Part shown: positions 7,702 to 16,420 of the stretch, piece after piece
Numbering within the stretch: position 1 is the stretch's first letter
Layout of the letters: the number at the start of each line of letters is the position of its first letter
Notes under the pieces: generated by a model
Told to the model about the DNA's origin: nothing
The model's input: only the letters and a program-made list of their open reading frames with translations
Database searches by the model: none
Origin: Mycobacterium sp. IS-1742
Lineage (GTDB): Bacteria; Actinomycetota; Actinomycetes; Mycobacteriales; Mycobacteriaceae
Direction of reading: 5' to 3'
Assembly: GCF_001500125.1 (NCBI RefSeq)
Contig: NZ_LQIV01000045.1
Coordinates: 124,001-188,000 of the forward strand
Length of the DNA: 64,000 nt
Program-made: the position numbers and the translations under genes

Positions 7702-8682
7702 TCACGCCTCGTTGAGCGCACCGAGCAGGTGACGGGCCGCGCTCACCCGGCCGGCGGCCGCGCCGGTGAGGTGGTCGAGCGCGCACTCGGGGTCGGCGGG
7801 CGGACCCATGTGCCCGCAGCCACGCGGACATTCGGCGATGGCCTCGGCCAGGTCGGAGAACGCCAGCAGCACGTCGTCGGGTGCGATGTGGGCGAGGCCG
7901 AAGGAGCGGATGCCGGGCGTGTCGACCACCCAGCCGTCGCCGGCCAGCGGCAGCGCGACCGACTGGGTCGAGGTGTGTCGCCCCTTTCCGACGCCGCTCA
8001 CCTCGCCGATGGCCCGATGTGCCTGCGGCACAAGACGATTGACCAATGTCGACTTGCCGACACCGGAGTGGCCGAGCAGCACGGTGACCCGATCGGTCAG
8101 CAGCGGCACGACGTCGTCGAGCGCGTCGTCGCGGCCCGCGGTGATCACGGTGAGGTCGAGGTCGGCGAACTGGGCGGCGAACGGTTCGGCCGGGGCGAGA
8201 TCGCTCTTGGTCAGGCACAGGATCGGCGTCAGCCCGCCGGCGTAGGCCGCGATCAGCGAGCGTTCGACGAACCCGGTCCGCGGCGGCGGATCCGCCAGTG
8301 CGACGACGACGAGCAGTTGATCGGCGTTGGCGACCACCACCCGTTCGGTCGGATCGGTGTCGTCTGCGGTGCGCCGCAACACGCTTCGGCGTTCGCCGCG
8401 GCGCACGATGCGCGCCAGCGTGTCCGGTCGTCCGGTCAGGTCACCGACCACCTCGACGTCGTCGCCGACCACGATCGGGGTGCGGCCCAACTCGCGGGCC
8501 CGCATGGCGGTCACCACGTGCTCGGGGTCGCGGTCGAGCGCACACCCCCAGCGCCCACGGTCCACGGTCACCACCATGGCGCTGCGGGCGTCGGCGTGCT
8601 CCGGCCGGGTCTTCGTCCGCGGACGCGAGCCCCGACCCGGCCGCACCCGGACGTCGGACTCGTCGTACTCGCGAGGGCTCAA
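7702..8682 (-). CDS. rsgA: Ribosome small-subunit-dependent GTPase A
   Basis: A 326-residue circularly permuted GTPase that assists late 30S subunit maturation. G motifs occur in permuted order: G4 TKSD (158-161), then G1 GHSGVGKST (204-212), then G3 DTPG (254-257). A C-terminal zinc site follows with Cys285, Cys289, His291 and Cys300. An N-terminal OB-like region covers about 35-110. I place the start at the TTG of 8680-8682, which overlaps the TGA of aroA (TTGA). It therefore looks translationally coupled to aroA, and it is the same gene pair as Rv3227-Rv3228. The length matches the family. Confidence 0.92.
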   Translation of the reverse strand: MSPREYDESDVRVRPGRGSRPRTKTRPEHADARSAMVVTVDRGRWGCALDRDPEHVVTAMRARELGRTPIVVGDDVEVVGDLTGRPDTLARIVRRGERRSVLRRTADDTDPTERVVVANADQLLVVVALADPPPRTGFVERSLIAAYAGGLTPILCLTKSDLAPAEPFAAQFADLDLTVITAGRDDALDDVVPLLTDRVTVLLGHSGVGKSTLVNRLVPQAHRAIGEVSGVGKGRHTSTQSVALPLAGDGWVVDTPGIRSFGLAHIAPDDVLLAFSDLAEAIAECPRGCGHMGPPADPECALDHLTGAAAGRVSAARHLLGALNEA

Positions 8683-9998
8683 GCGCCTGCCTCGGGGTCG
8701 GTGGTCGTCTGTCCGGCCAGCATGTCCGCCCACATCTGCGGGAACTCGGGCAGGGTCTTGGCGGTGGTGCCGATGTCCTCGATCTCGACACCCGGGGTGC
8801 GCAATCCGACGATGGCGCCGGCCATCGCCATCCGGTGGTCGGCGTAGGAGTGCCAGACGCCGCCGTGCAGGGGCGCGGCGGTGATCACCAGTCCGTCGTC
8901 GGTCTCCTCGCACTGTCCGCCGAGGCCGTTGATCTCGGCGCTCAGCGCGGCGAGCCGGTCGGTTTCGTGTCCGCGCAGGTGCGCGACGCCCCGTAGTCGG
9001 GAGACCGCGCCCGGGACGGCCACCGCGGCCAGCGCCGCCACCGCCGGGGTGAGCTCGCCGACATCGTGCAGATCGGCGTCGAACCCCTCGTACAGCCGGG
9101 TGCCCTGCACCTCCAGGTACGAGTCGGTCCGGCGCACCGCCGCGCCGACCTTCTCGAGGATCGCCAGGATCGCGTCGGCGGGCTGGGTGCTGACCGCGGG
9201 CCAGCCGGTGACCCTGACCGCACCGCCGCTGACGACGCCCGCGGCCAGGAACGGCACCGCGTTGGACAGGTCCGGTTCGATGGTCCAGTGCCGGGTGGCG
9301 ACGGGGCCGGGCTGCACGGTCCAGCGGTTGGCCTGGGTGTCGTCGACCTCGACGCCGGCGTCGCGCAGCATGCTGACGGTCATCGCCACGTGCGGCGCCG
9401 ACGGGACCGACTCACCGGTGTGCACGATGGTCAGGCCGTCGCGGAACGCCGCACCCGAGAGCATCAGCCCGGAGACGAACTGCGAGGACGCCGAGGCGTC
9501 GATCTCGACGGTGCCGCCGGCGACCGATCCCTCGCCGCGCACGCGGAACGGCAGCCCGTCGCCGTCGATCCGCACGCCGAGGGCCGTCAGCCCGGTCAGC
9601 AGCGGGGCGATGGGGCGGGTGCGGGCCTGCTCGTCGCCGTCGAATTCCACCGTCTCGGTGCTCAGGGCCGCCACCGGCGGAAGGAACCGCAGCACCGTGC
9701 CCGCGAGCCCGCAGTCGACGCGGGCGCCGGCCGCCGGGGAGAGGCCGCCGCGGACCCGGAACTCACAGTTCGGGGCGTCGACGCATTCGATGTCGAAGCC
9801 GAGCGTCCGCAGGGCGCCGATCATCAGGTCGGTGTCGCGGCTGCGCAGTGCGCCGCTGATCGTCGACGTGCCCTGCGGGGTGGCGAGCGCCGCCAGCACC
9901 AGGGCGCGGTTGGTCTGGGATTTCGAGCCGGGGATGGTCACGGTCGCGTGCACGGGGGTCGGCGTCGACGGGGCCGGCCAGTTGTTCACGGCACCCAT
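8679..9998 (-). CDS. aroA: 3-phosphoshikimate 1-carboxyvinyltransferase (EPSP synthase)
   Basis: A 439-residue EPSP synthase. It condenses shikimate-3-phosphate with phosphoenolpyruvate, the sixth step of the shikimate pathway, in the cytosol. Signatures are PGSKSQTNRALVLAALA near residue 21, DCGLAGTVLRFLPP in the first domain and DHRMAMAGAIVGL near the C-terminus. The frame is open much further upstream, but the ATG at 9998 gives the family-length N-terminus MGAVNNWPAPSTP. It is followed with 4-nt overlap by rsgA and is divergent from the SRAP gene across 36 bp. Confidence 0.95.
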   Translation of the reverse strand: MGAVNNWPAPSTPTPVHATVTIPGSKSQTNRALVLAALATPQGTSTISGALRSRDTDLMIGALRTLGFDIECVDAPNCEFRVRGGLSPAAGARVDCGLAGTVLRFLPPVAALSTETVEFDGDEQARTRPIAPLLTGLTALGVRIDGDGLPFRVRGEGSVAGGTVEIDASASSQFVSGLMLSGAAFRDGLTIVHTGESVPSAPHVAMTVSMLRDAGVEVDDTQANRWTVQPGPVATRHWTIEPDLSNAVPFLAAGVVSGGAVRVTGWPAVSTQPADAILAILEKVGAAVRRTDSYLEVQGTRLYEGFDADLHDVGELTPAVAALAAVAVPGAVSRLRGVAHLRGHETDRLAALSAEINGLGGQCEETDDGLVITAAPLHGGVWHSYADHRMAMAGAIVGLRTPGVEIEDIGTTAKTLPEFPQMWADMLAGQTTTDPEAGA

Positions 9999-10034
9999 CC
10001 TGCCTTGTCGGTTCGGCGTGCCACTATCGGAGGT

Positions 10035-10802
10035 ATGTGTGGACGTTTCGCAGTCACCACCGACCCGGCCCTGCTGGCCGAGAAGATCAAGGCGATCGAC
10101 GAGACCACCACGGCGCCGAACGAATCCGGCCCCAATTACAACGTCGCGCCGACCACCACCATCAGCACGGTGGTGACGCGGCACAGCGACCCCGACGACG
10201 AGGCGACGCGCCGGCTGCGGTCGATGCGGTGGGGGCTCATCCCGCCGTGGGTCAAGAGCGGTGAGGACGGCGCACCGGACAACAAGAGCCCACTGCTCAT
10301 CAACGCGCGTGCCGAGAAGGTCACCACATCGCCGGCATTCCGCAGCTCGGCGAAGGCCAAACGCTGTCTGGTGCCGATGGACGGCTGGTACGAGTGGCGG
10401 CCCAACCCGGCCGACGGCGGGAAGAAGCCGGCGAAGACCCCGTTCTTCATGTACGGCGCCGACGGTGAACCGTTGTTCATGGCCGGCCTGTGGACCACCT
10501 GGCGGCCGAAGGACGCGCCCAAGGATGCGCCGCCGCTGGTGAGTTGCACCATCATCACCACCGACGCCGCGGGGCCGCTCGCGCAGATCCACGACCGGAT
10601 GCCGCTGACCATCAGCGCCGAGGACTGGGACCGCTGGCTCGACCCTGACGCCCCGATCGACGAAGGGCTGCTGCGCGGCCACGGGGACCTCGACCGCATC
10701 GAGGTCCGCGAGGTGTCCCGGCTGGTGAACAGCGTGCGCAACAACGGTCCGGAGCTGATCGCGCCGGCCGAGCCGGAGCCCGAACAGGCCACGCTGCTTT
10801 GA
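10035..10802 (+). CDS. SOS response-associated peptidase (SRAP/YedK/HMCES family)
   Basis: A 255-residue SRAP protein, related to E. coli YedK and human HMCES. These cross-link to abasic sites in single-stranded DNA through the N-terminal cysteine. Cys2 follows the initiator in MCGRFA, the catalytic Glu lies in GWYEWR, and the His in IHDRMP. AUG at 10035 is required, because the active-site Cys must become residue 1 after Met removal; CGGAGGT precedes it. It is the Rv3226c equivalent, divergent from aroA. A methyltransferase gene follows with a TTGA overlap. Confidence 0.93.
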   Translation: MCGRFAVTTDPALLAEKIKAIDETTTAPNESGPNYNVAPTTTISTVVTRHSDPDDEATRRLRSMRWGLIPPWVKSGEDGAPDNKSPLLINARAEKVTTSPAFRSSAKAKRCLVPMDGWYEWRPNPADGGKKPAKTPFFMYGADGEPLFMAGLWTTWRPKDAPKDAPPLVSCTIITTDAAGPLAQIHDRMPLTISAEDWDRWLDPDAPIDEGLLRGHGDLDRIEVREVSRLVNSVRNNGPELIAPAEPEPEQATLL

Positions 10803-12322
10803 GCGGGCCGTCGGGGCCGGCGCCGTTGCACGCCACCTCCGTCGTCGACGCCCTCGGCGCCGACCTGCGGGCCGCCGGGTACACCACCGACGGGGTGGCG
10901 GAGCTGTTCGGATCCGACGCCGACGCGGCGTTCGCCCAGGGTGTGTGGTGGCCCGCGCTGCGGGCGACCGAGCGGGCCGCGCCGCAGCAGCAGGCCCTCG
11001 CGGTGCTGGTGCGGCTGTTCCTGCTCGGCGTCGACGAGCCGCGGCACCGGGTCGACGCGGCGTTCCCGACCGCCGGCGTCGACACTCTCGTCGCCAACGG
11101 TGTCCTGGAGAGCACCTCGCCGACGACGGTGCGGGCCGCTCTCGACATCCGTCCGCACGGTGACGGGCAGCGGGACCTCCTGGTGGTCTCCGATCTCGAT
11201 TCCGCGTTGCGCCCGGGCGCCGTGCGGCGCGATCACGTCCTGGGCATCGGTGGTGCGTCGGTGTCGCTGGCGCGCGCGGTGGTGCGCGAACCACTAAGCC
11301 GCGCACTGGATCTCGGCACCGGTTGTGGTATCCAGGCGCTGCACCTCGATGCGCACTGCGCCGAGATCGTCGCCACCGACACCAACGAGCGGGCGCTGGC
11401 AATGGCCGCGGCGACCGCACGGCTCAACGGGATGTCGTGGGATCTGCGATGTGGCAGCCTGTTCGAACCGGTCGCCGGCGAACAGTTCGACCTCATCGTG
11501 TCCAATCCGCCGTTCGTGGTGGGCGCCGGGGTCCGCGACTACATCTACCGCGACTCCGGGATGGTCGGGGATGCGTTGTGCCGCAACCTGATCGAGCAGG
11601 TCGGTGACCACCTCCAACCGGGCGGCACCGCGCACGTCATGGCCAACTGGATCGTGCGCGACGGCCAGGACTGGCGTGAACGCGTGCGCGGCTGGCTCGC
11701 GGAGACGCGTCTGCACGCGTGGGTGGTGCAGCGTGAGCTCGCCGATCCGGTCAGCTACGTCACGCTGTGGACCTCCGACGCAGGCGAATCCGCGGAAGAC
11801 GCGGCGCGCCGGGGCGGGGAGTGGCTCGACTGGTTCGCCGCCGAGGACATCACCGCGATCGGCATGGGCGTGATCTCCCTGCGCGCCCCGCGGGCCGGCG
11901 ACCGGCGTCCGCCCGAGCACGTGCTCGAGGAGATCACCGGCGCCGACGAGTTCGTCACCGGGCCGGAGGTCGACGCGTTCTTCGCCCGTCGGGAGTACCT
12001 GTTCCACAGCAGCGATGCGGATCTGCTCGCCGCGCGGCTGTCCACCGCGCCGGTCTTCCTCGAGGAGCAGTCACTGCCCGGACCCGACGGCTGGCAGGTG
12101 GTCGGCGCGGCGGTCCGCCGTCCGGGCGGGCCGGGAGCGGTGCTCGGTGTCGACGAGGTGTCGCGCGCGCTGCTGGCGGGATGCCGCGGTGAGGTGCCGC
12201 TGGGCACGCTGATCGACCTGCTGGCCGCCTACCACGACGTCGACGCCGACGCGTTGGCCACGGCGGCGCTGCCGATGGTGCGGGAGGCGATCGGCCGCGG
12301 GATCGTCTACGAAGCGACGTGA
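10799..12322 (+). CDS. Class I SAM-dependent methyltransferase with NPPF motif, unknown target
   Basis: A 507-residue protein with three parts. Residues 1-140 form an N-terminal domain unlike known methyltransferases. A Rossmann methyltransferase core follows, with SAM loop DLGTGCG (171-177) and NPPF (236-239). The remaining ~170 residues are a C-terminal actinobacterial domain. The (N/D)PP(Y/F) tetrapeptide is characteristic of enzymes methylating an amide or exocyclic amino nitrogen (PrmC, RsmC, DNA N6/N4). I believe the flanking domains are catalogued as DUF7059/DUF7782. The TTG start overlaps the SRAP stop, so the two are probably co-translated. The target (protein, rRNA or DNA) is unknown. 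Confidence 0.8.
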   Translation: MSGPSGPAPLHATSVVDALGADLRAAGYTTDGVAELFGSDADAAFAQGVWWPALRATERAAPQQQALAVLVRLFLLGVDEPRHRVDAAFPTAGVDTLVANGVLESTSPTTVRAALDIRPHGDGQRDLLVVSDLDSALRPGAVRRDHVLGIGGASVSLARAVVREPLSRALDLGTGCGIQALHLDAHCAEIVATDTNERALAMAAATARLNGMSWDLRCGSLFEPVAGEQFDLIVSNPPFVVGAGVRDYIYRDSGMVGDALCRNLIEQVGDHLQPGGTAHVMANWIVRDGQDWRERVRGWLAETRLHAWVVQRELADPVSYVTLWTSDAGESAEDAARRGGEWLDWFAAEDITAIGMGVISLRAPRAGDRRPPEHVLEEITGADEFVTGPEVDAFFARREYLFHSSDADLLAARLSTAPVFLEEQSLPGPDGWQVVGAAVRRPGGPGAVLGVDEVSRALLAGCRGEVPLGTLIDLLAAYHDVDADALATAALPMVREAIGRGIVYEAT

Positions 12323-12335
12323 CTGCGTCCGCGCG

Positions 12336-13193
12336 TCAGGGCGCGGTGTACCCCGGCGGGTTGGGGGAGTCCACCCACAGGTCGACGCCCAGTTCGGAGC
12401 CGGGGATGCAGTCGTAGACCGACAGGTCGGTGACGCCGGATTCGAGGAGGACGTCCTCGCACAGCAGGGTGTGTCCGGTGTACTCGCGCGCCGGTTTCGT
12501 CAACACCGCGTACGCGGCGTCGGCGTAGACCTCGGGTTTGCGCGCGCGGGCCATCGCCTCGTCGCCGCCGAGCAGGTTCTGCACCGCGGCGGTGGCCACC
12601 ATCGTGCGCGGCCACAGGGTGTTCGACGCGATCCCCGCGTCACGGAGCTCTTCGGCGACACCCAACGCGCACAAGGTCATTCCGAATTTGGCCATCATGT
12701 AGGCCGTGGGGGTGAGCCACTGCGGCTCCAGGCGGATCGGCGGTGAGAGCGTGAGGATGTGCGGGTTGTCGCGGCCCTTCATGTGTGGGATGCAGGCCTG
12801 GGTGACGGCGTAGGTCCCGCGCACCTGGATGCCGTTCATCAGGTCGAAGCGTTTGAGCGGCACCTCCTCGACGGAGCCCAGGTTGATCGCCGAGGCGTTG
12901 TTGACGCACATGTCGATGCCGCCGAACTGTTCGACGGTCTTGGCGACCGCCGCGGTGACCGAATCGCCGTCGCGGATGTCCCCCACGATGGGCAGCGCCC
13001 GACCGCCGGCCTCCTCGATCTCCTCGGCCGCGGTGTAGATCGTGCCGGGCAGCTTGGGGTGCGGTTCGGCGGTCTTGGCGACCAGCGCGATGTTGGCGCC
13101 GTCGGCGGCGACGCGTTTGGCGATGGCCAAACCGATACCGCGGCTGGCGCCGGAGATGAACATGGTCTTTCCGGACAAGGGCTTGTCTGCCAT
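12336..13193 (-). CDS. Short-chain dehydrogenase/reductase, Rv3224-like (HSDL2-type)
   Basis: A 285-residue SDR with cofactor motif SGASRGIG (14-21), NNAS near 94, and an active-site YMMAK in the family position. The sequence KTAEPHPKLPGTIYTAAEEIE after the Rossmann turn is typical of the HSDL2-like/Rv3224 branch rather than fatty acid FabG types. The substrate is unknown. It lies 4 bp downstream of a LysR gene in the same direction, so it may be co-transcribed with it. In M. tuberculosis the next genes are Rv3224A/B and sigH, whereas here a 13.8-kb catabolic block follows. Confidence 0.88.
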   Translation of the reverse strand: MADKPLSGKTMFISGASRGIGLAIAKRVAADGANIALVAKTAEPHPKLPGTIYTAAEEIEEAGGRALPIVGDIRDGDSVTAAVAKTVEQFGGIDMCVNNASAINLGSVEEVPLKRFDLMNGIQVRGTYAVTQACIPHMKGRDNPHILTLSPPIRLEPQWLTPTAYMMAKFGMTLCALGVAEELRDAGIASNTLWPRTMVATAAVQNLLGGDEAMARARKPEVYADAAYAVLTKPAREYTGHTLLCEDVLLESGVTDLSVYDCIPGSELGVDLWVDSPNPPGYTAP

Positions 13194-13197
13194 GGCC

Positions 13198-14109
13198 TCA
13201 CCCTATGTCGGGCCGCTGCTGGGTTCGGGCGACTCGGCGCAAGACCTCCAGCACGCGTTCGACCAGAGGGGAGTAGGCCCGCGTGGCGTGCGCGGCCAGC
13301 AGGTCGACGGTGACGGGCCGGTCGCCGGACAGCGGCCGGTAGCGGACCCCCGTGACGCCCAGCGCCGCGGTGGGTTCGGGTACCACCGCCACGCCCAACC
13401 CGGCGGCGACCATCGTGACCAGCGTCGAGGTCTCCTCGACTTCGTGGCGCACGCGTGGAACGTAACCGGCCTCCGCACACAGCGCGTTGACCACGCTGTT
13501 CATCACCGAGTGCCCCCCTCCGGCGTGGACGACGAACTCCTCGCCGCGCAGGTCGGCGATGTCGAGGCCGGCCGAGGCCGTCAGCGGGTGGTCCTCCGGG
13601 AAGGCCACGAGCAGGCGATCGCTGCGGATCGTCTCGACGTGGACGGCCGGATGCTCGACCGGCGGCCGCAACAGCGCCACGTCGATCTCCCCGGCGACGA
13701 GCGCGGTGATCTGCGCGGGCGCGAGCATCTCCCCGCGCACGTTGACGTCGACGCCCGGCAGCGCCTCGCGCAGCGCGCGGACGAGGGCGGGCAACAGCGA
13801 ATAGGTCGCCGATCCGACGCAGCCGATGACCAACCGGCCCGCCGATCCGCCTGCCACCCGCTGCGCGAGGTCGGTGGCGTCGTCGACGGCGTCGAGGATC
13901 GCCACCGCCCGGTCGAGGTAGGCGGCCCCGGCCGGCGTGAGTTCGACCCGGCGGGTCGAGCGCGACAACAGCGCCACCCCGAGTTCGTGCTCGAGTGCCC
14001 GGATCTGCTGCGACAGGGGTGGCTGCGCGATGTGCAGACGCTCGGCCGCGCGGCCGAAGTGCAACTCCTCGGCGACCGCGCGGAAGTACCGCAGGTGCCG
14101 TAGCTCCAT
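13198..14109 (-). CDS. LysR-family transcriptional regulator (pca operon)
   Basis: A 303-residue LysR regulator. The winged helix-turn-helix is N-terminal (LHFGRAAERLHIAQPPLSQQ near 19-38) and the periplasmic-binding-like effector domain spans about 90-290. I chose the ATG giving MELRHLRYF, the near-universal start of the CatR/BenM-like branch; a longer reading adds seven untypical residues. It is divergent from pcaDIJ across 75 bp that hold an inverted repeat, the classical arrangement for a LysR activator of the adjacent operon. The likely effector is a pathway metabolite such as muconate or 3-oxoadipate (inference). Confidence 0.88.
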   Translation of the reverse strand: MELRHLRYFRAVAEELHFGRAAERLHIAQPPLSQQIRALEHELGVALLSRSTRRVELTPAGAAYLDRAVAILDAVDDATDLAQRVAGGSAGRLVIGCVGSATYSLLPALVRALREALPGVDVNVRGEMLAPAQITALVAGEIDVALLRPPVEHPAVHVETIRSDRLLVAFPEDHPLTASAGLDIADLRGEEFVVHAGGGHSVMNSVVNALCAEAGYVPRVRHEVEETSTLVTMVAAGLGVAVVPEPTAALGVTGVRYRPLSGDRPVTVDLLAAHATRAYSPLVERVLEVLRRVARTQQRPDIG

Positions 14110-14124
14110 TTCATACCTCGTGTG

Positions 14125-14158
14125 TCTCAATCGGACGCAAACAGATATTTCTCAATAT
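14125..14158. promoter_or_regulatory. Putative LysR operator/promoter for pcaDIJ
   Basis: Two copies of TCTCAAT (14125-14131 and 14150-14156) lie 25 bp apart. The second is part of the inverted repeat ATATT-TCTC-AATAT (14145-14158). This sits midway between the divergent lysR and pcaD starts, the usual LysR-binding location. The AT-rich character is unlike the surrounding DNA. Confidence 0.5.
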
Positions 14159-14184
14159 AAGACCACGTCATTACAGTCGAAGGC

Positions 14185-14955
14185 ATGACTTCGGTGGATG
14201 TTCACACACTCGTCAGCGGCCGTGACGACGGGCCGGTCGTGGTGCTGAGCAACTCGCTCGGTTCCACCCACCGGATGTGGGACCCACAGCTCGCCGACCT
14301 CGAGGCGCGCTTCCGCGTCGTGCGCTACGACACCCGGGGCCACGGCGCCTCCCCGACGCCCGCGGGCCCGTACCGGATCGACGACCTGGCCGACGACCTC
14401 GTCGCCCTGCTGGATCGCCTCGGCATCGAGCACGCCCACCTCGTCGGCCTGTCGCTCGGCGGCATGACGGCGATGCGGGTGGCCGCCCGCAACCCCGAAC
14501 GCGTCGACCGGCTGGCGGTGCTGTGCACCGGCACCGTGCTGTCACCCGCGTCGACCTGGCTGGAACGCGCCGAGGTCGTGCGCACGCGAGGCAGCGGCGC
14601 GGTGGCCGGCGCCGTCGTCGAGCGCTGGTTCACCCCCGCGTACCGGGCGGCGCATCCGGCGGTGCGGGCGGGCTGCGAGGCCATGGTGGCCGCCACCCCC
14701 GCCGAGGGTTACGCGGGTTGCTGCGAGGCGATCGCCGCACTCGACCTGCGCGAGGACCTCGCCTCGATCGTCGCGCCGACCCTTGCCGTCGCCGGCAGCC
14801 GCGATCCGGCCACACCTGTGGCGAAGCTGCGCGAGATCGCCGACGGCGTCAAGGACGGCCGACTGCTGGTGGTCCCCGACGCGGCGCACCTCGCCAACGC
14901 GCAACAGCCCGGCGTCGTCACCCCCGCCCTCATCGAACACCTGGAGCAATCGTGA
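14185..14955 (+). CDS. pcaD: 3-oxoadipate enol-lactonase
   Basis: A 256-residue alpha/beta hydrolase that opens 3-oxoadipate enol-lactone to 3-oxoadipate, the point where catechol and protocatechuate branches meet. The nucleophile Ser90 lies in GLSLGG, the oxyanion region is SNSLGS near 22-27, and the catalytic His is in PDAAHLAN near the C-terminus. The N-terminal motif and RYDTRGHGAS are typical of PcaD. It is the first gene of a tight pcaD-pcaI-pcaJ operon, overlapping pcaI by GTGA. It acts on the product of CatC encoded elsewhere in the island. Confidence 0.93.
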   Translation: MTSVDVHTLVSGRDDGPVVVLSNSLGSTHRMWDPQLADLEARFRVVRYDTRGHGASPTPAGPYRIDDLADDLVALLDRLGIEHAHLVGLSLGGMTAMRVAARNPERVDRLAVLCTGTVLSPASTWLERAEVVRTRGSGAVAGAVVERWFTPAYRAAHPAVRAGCEAMVAATPAEGYAGCCEAIAALDLREDLASIVAPTLAVAGSRDPATPVAKLREIADGVKDGRLLVVPDAAHLANAQQPGVVTPALIEHLEQS

Positions 14956-15734
14956 CAATCGACAAAGTCGTGGGCTCGGCCCGTGAAGCGGTCGCCGACA
15001 TCCCCGCCGGCACCAGCCTGGCCGTGGGCGGGTTCGGGCTCGCCGGCATCCCGTGGTTCCTCATCGAGGCGCTGCTCGACCAGGGCGCCGACGACCTGAC
15101 CATCGTCTCCAACAACTGCGGGGTCGACGGCACCGGGCTCGGGCTGCTCCTCGAAGCGGGCCGCATCAGCCGTGTCATCGCCTCCTACGTCGGCGAGAAC
15201 AAGGAGTTCGGCAGGCAGTACCTCGCCGGCGAGCTGACCGTCGAACTCACCCCGCAGGGCACGCTCGCCGAGCGACTGCGCGCGGGCGGCAGCGGGATCG
15301 GCGCGTTCTTCACCCCGACCGGGGTCGGCACACTGGTCGCCGAGGGCGGCCTGCCGTGGCGCTACCACCCCGACGGCAGTGTCGCGCTGGCCTCCCCGCC
15401 CAAGGAGGTCCGCACGTTCGGCGGTCAGGAAATGGTGCTCGAGGAAGCGATCGTCACCGACTACGCGCTCATCCGGGCCGCCGTCGTCGACCGCGCCGGC
15501 AACTGCCGATTCCACGCCGCCGCACGCAATTTCAACCCGCCCGCCGCGATGGCAGGCCGGATCACCCTGGTCGAGGCCGAGAAGGTCGTCGAGGTCGGCG
15601 AACTGGCGCCCGACGAGATCCACCTGCCCGGCATCTTCGTGCAGCGCATCGTCGAGCTGACCCCGATCCAGGCGCTGCGCAAGGACATCGAGAAGCGCAC
15701 CACCCGCGCCCGACCCCAGGAGACGATCCGATGA
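14952..15734 (+). CDS. pcaI: 3-oxoadipate CoA-transferase subunit A
   Basis: A 260-residue alpha subunit of succinyl-CoA:3-oxoadipate CoA-transferase. With PcaJ it moves CoA from succinyl-CoA to 3-oxoadipate. The family motif GGFGLAGIP (about 31-39) and the NNCGVDG segment are clear. The C-terminal half is of the SCOT-A type. The GTG at 14952 is supported by its overlap with the pcaD stop; the reading frame is open further upstream but only as a shadow of pcaD. It overlaps pcaJ by ATGA. Confidence 0.93.
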   Translation: MTIDKVVGSAREAVADIPAGTSLAVGGFGLAGIPWFLIEALLDQGADDLTIVSNNCGVDGTGLGLLLEAGRISRVIASYVGENKEFGRQYLAGELTVELTPQGTLAERLRAGGSGIGAFFTPTGVGTLVAEGGLPWRYHPDGSVALASPPKEVRTFGGQEMVLEEAIVTDYALIRAAVVDRAGNCRFHAAARNFNPPAAMAGRITLVEAEKVVEVGELAPDEIHLPGIFVQRIVELTPIQALRKDIEKRTTRARPQETIR

Positions 15735-16420
15735 GCTGGACCCGCGACCAGATGGCCGCCCGCGCGGCCGCCGAACTGCGCGACGGCGACTACGTGAACC
15801 TCGGGATCGGGCTGCCCACACTGATTCCCGACCACCTGCCCGACGGTTCACAGGTCACTCTGCACGCCGAGAACGGCATCCTCGGTGTCGGCCCGTTCCC
15901 CTACGAGGACGAGGTCGACCCGGACCTGATCAACGCGGGAAAGCAGACGGTCTCCGTCCTGGCCGGGGCGTCCTACTTCGACTCGGCCACCAGTTTCGCG
16001 ATGATCCGCGGCGGGCACGTCGACGTCGCCGTCCTCGGCGGGATGCAGGTCTCGATGGCCGGCGACCTCGCCAACTGGATGGTCCCGGGTGCGATGGTCA
16101 AGGGCATCGGCGGCGCGATGGATCTGGTGAACGGGGCGGGCCGGGTGGTGGTCCTGATGGAGCACGTGACCAAGGGCGGTGCGCCCCGGCTGGTCTCCGC
16201 GTGCGACCTCCCTCTGACCGGCCGCCGAGTGGTCAGCCGGGTGATCACCAACCTGGGCGTGCTGGACGTGACCGGCGCGGGATTCGAGCTCGTCGACCTG
16301 GCACCGGGTGTGTCCGTCGGCGACGTGACGGCCGCGACCGCCGCGCCGGTCACCGACCGGCGGGCTCAACTGCGCAACGCGGCGAGTTCCGCGCGTGAGC
16401 GCACCCCGAGCTTGGCGTAG
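15731..16420 (+). CDS. pcaJ: 3-oxoadipate CoA-transferase subunit B
   Basis: A 229-residue beta subunit carrying the catalytic glutamate of class I CoA-transferases, visible in ENGILGVGP near residue 43. NLGIGLPTL precedes it and GGMQVSMAGDLANW lies mid-protein, as in PcaJ/ScoB. Product is 3-oxoadipyl-CoA, which a thiolase (PcaF, not present in this window) would cleave to acetyl-CoA and succinyl-CoA. The last 55 bp overlap the 3' end of the convergent LAL regulator gene. Confidence 0.93.
   Translation: MSWTRDQMAARAAAELRDGDYVNLGIGLPTLIPDHLPDGSQVTLHAENGILGVGPFPYEDEVDPDLINAGKQTVSVLAGASYFDSATSFAMIRGGHVDVAVLGGMQVSMAGDLANWMVPGAMVKGIGGAMDLVNGAGRVVVLMEHVTKGGAPRLVSACDLPLTGRRVVSRVITNLGVLDVTGAGFELVDLAPGVSVGDVTAATAAPVTDRRAQLRNAASSARERTPSLA

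Noticed and set aside
9066..10034. Long N-terminal extension of the SRAP frame
   Set aside because: It runs antisense to aroA, and the SRAP mechanism needs Cys at position 2, which fixes the ATG at 10035.
14185..16420. Reading pcaD-pcaI-pcaJ as acetoacetate metabolism (ScoAB)
   Set aside because: The linked enol-lactonase, LysR regulator and cat genes make 3-oxoadipate the more likely substrate, though CoA-transferases of the two groups are hard to tell apart by sequence.
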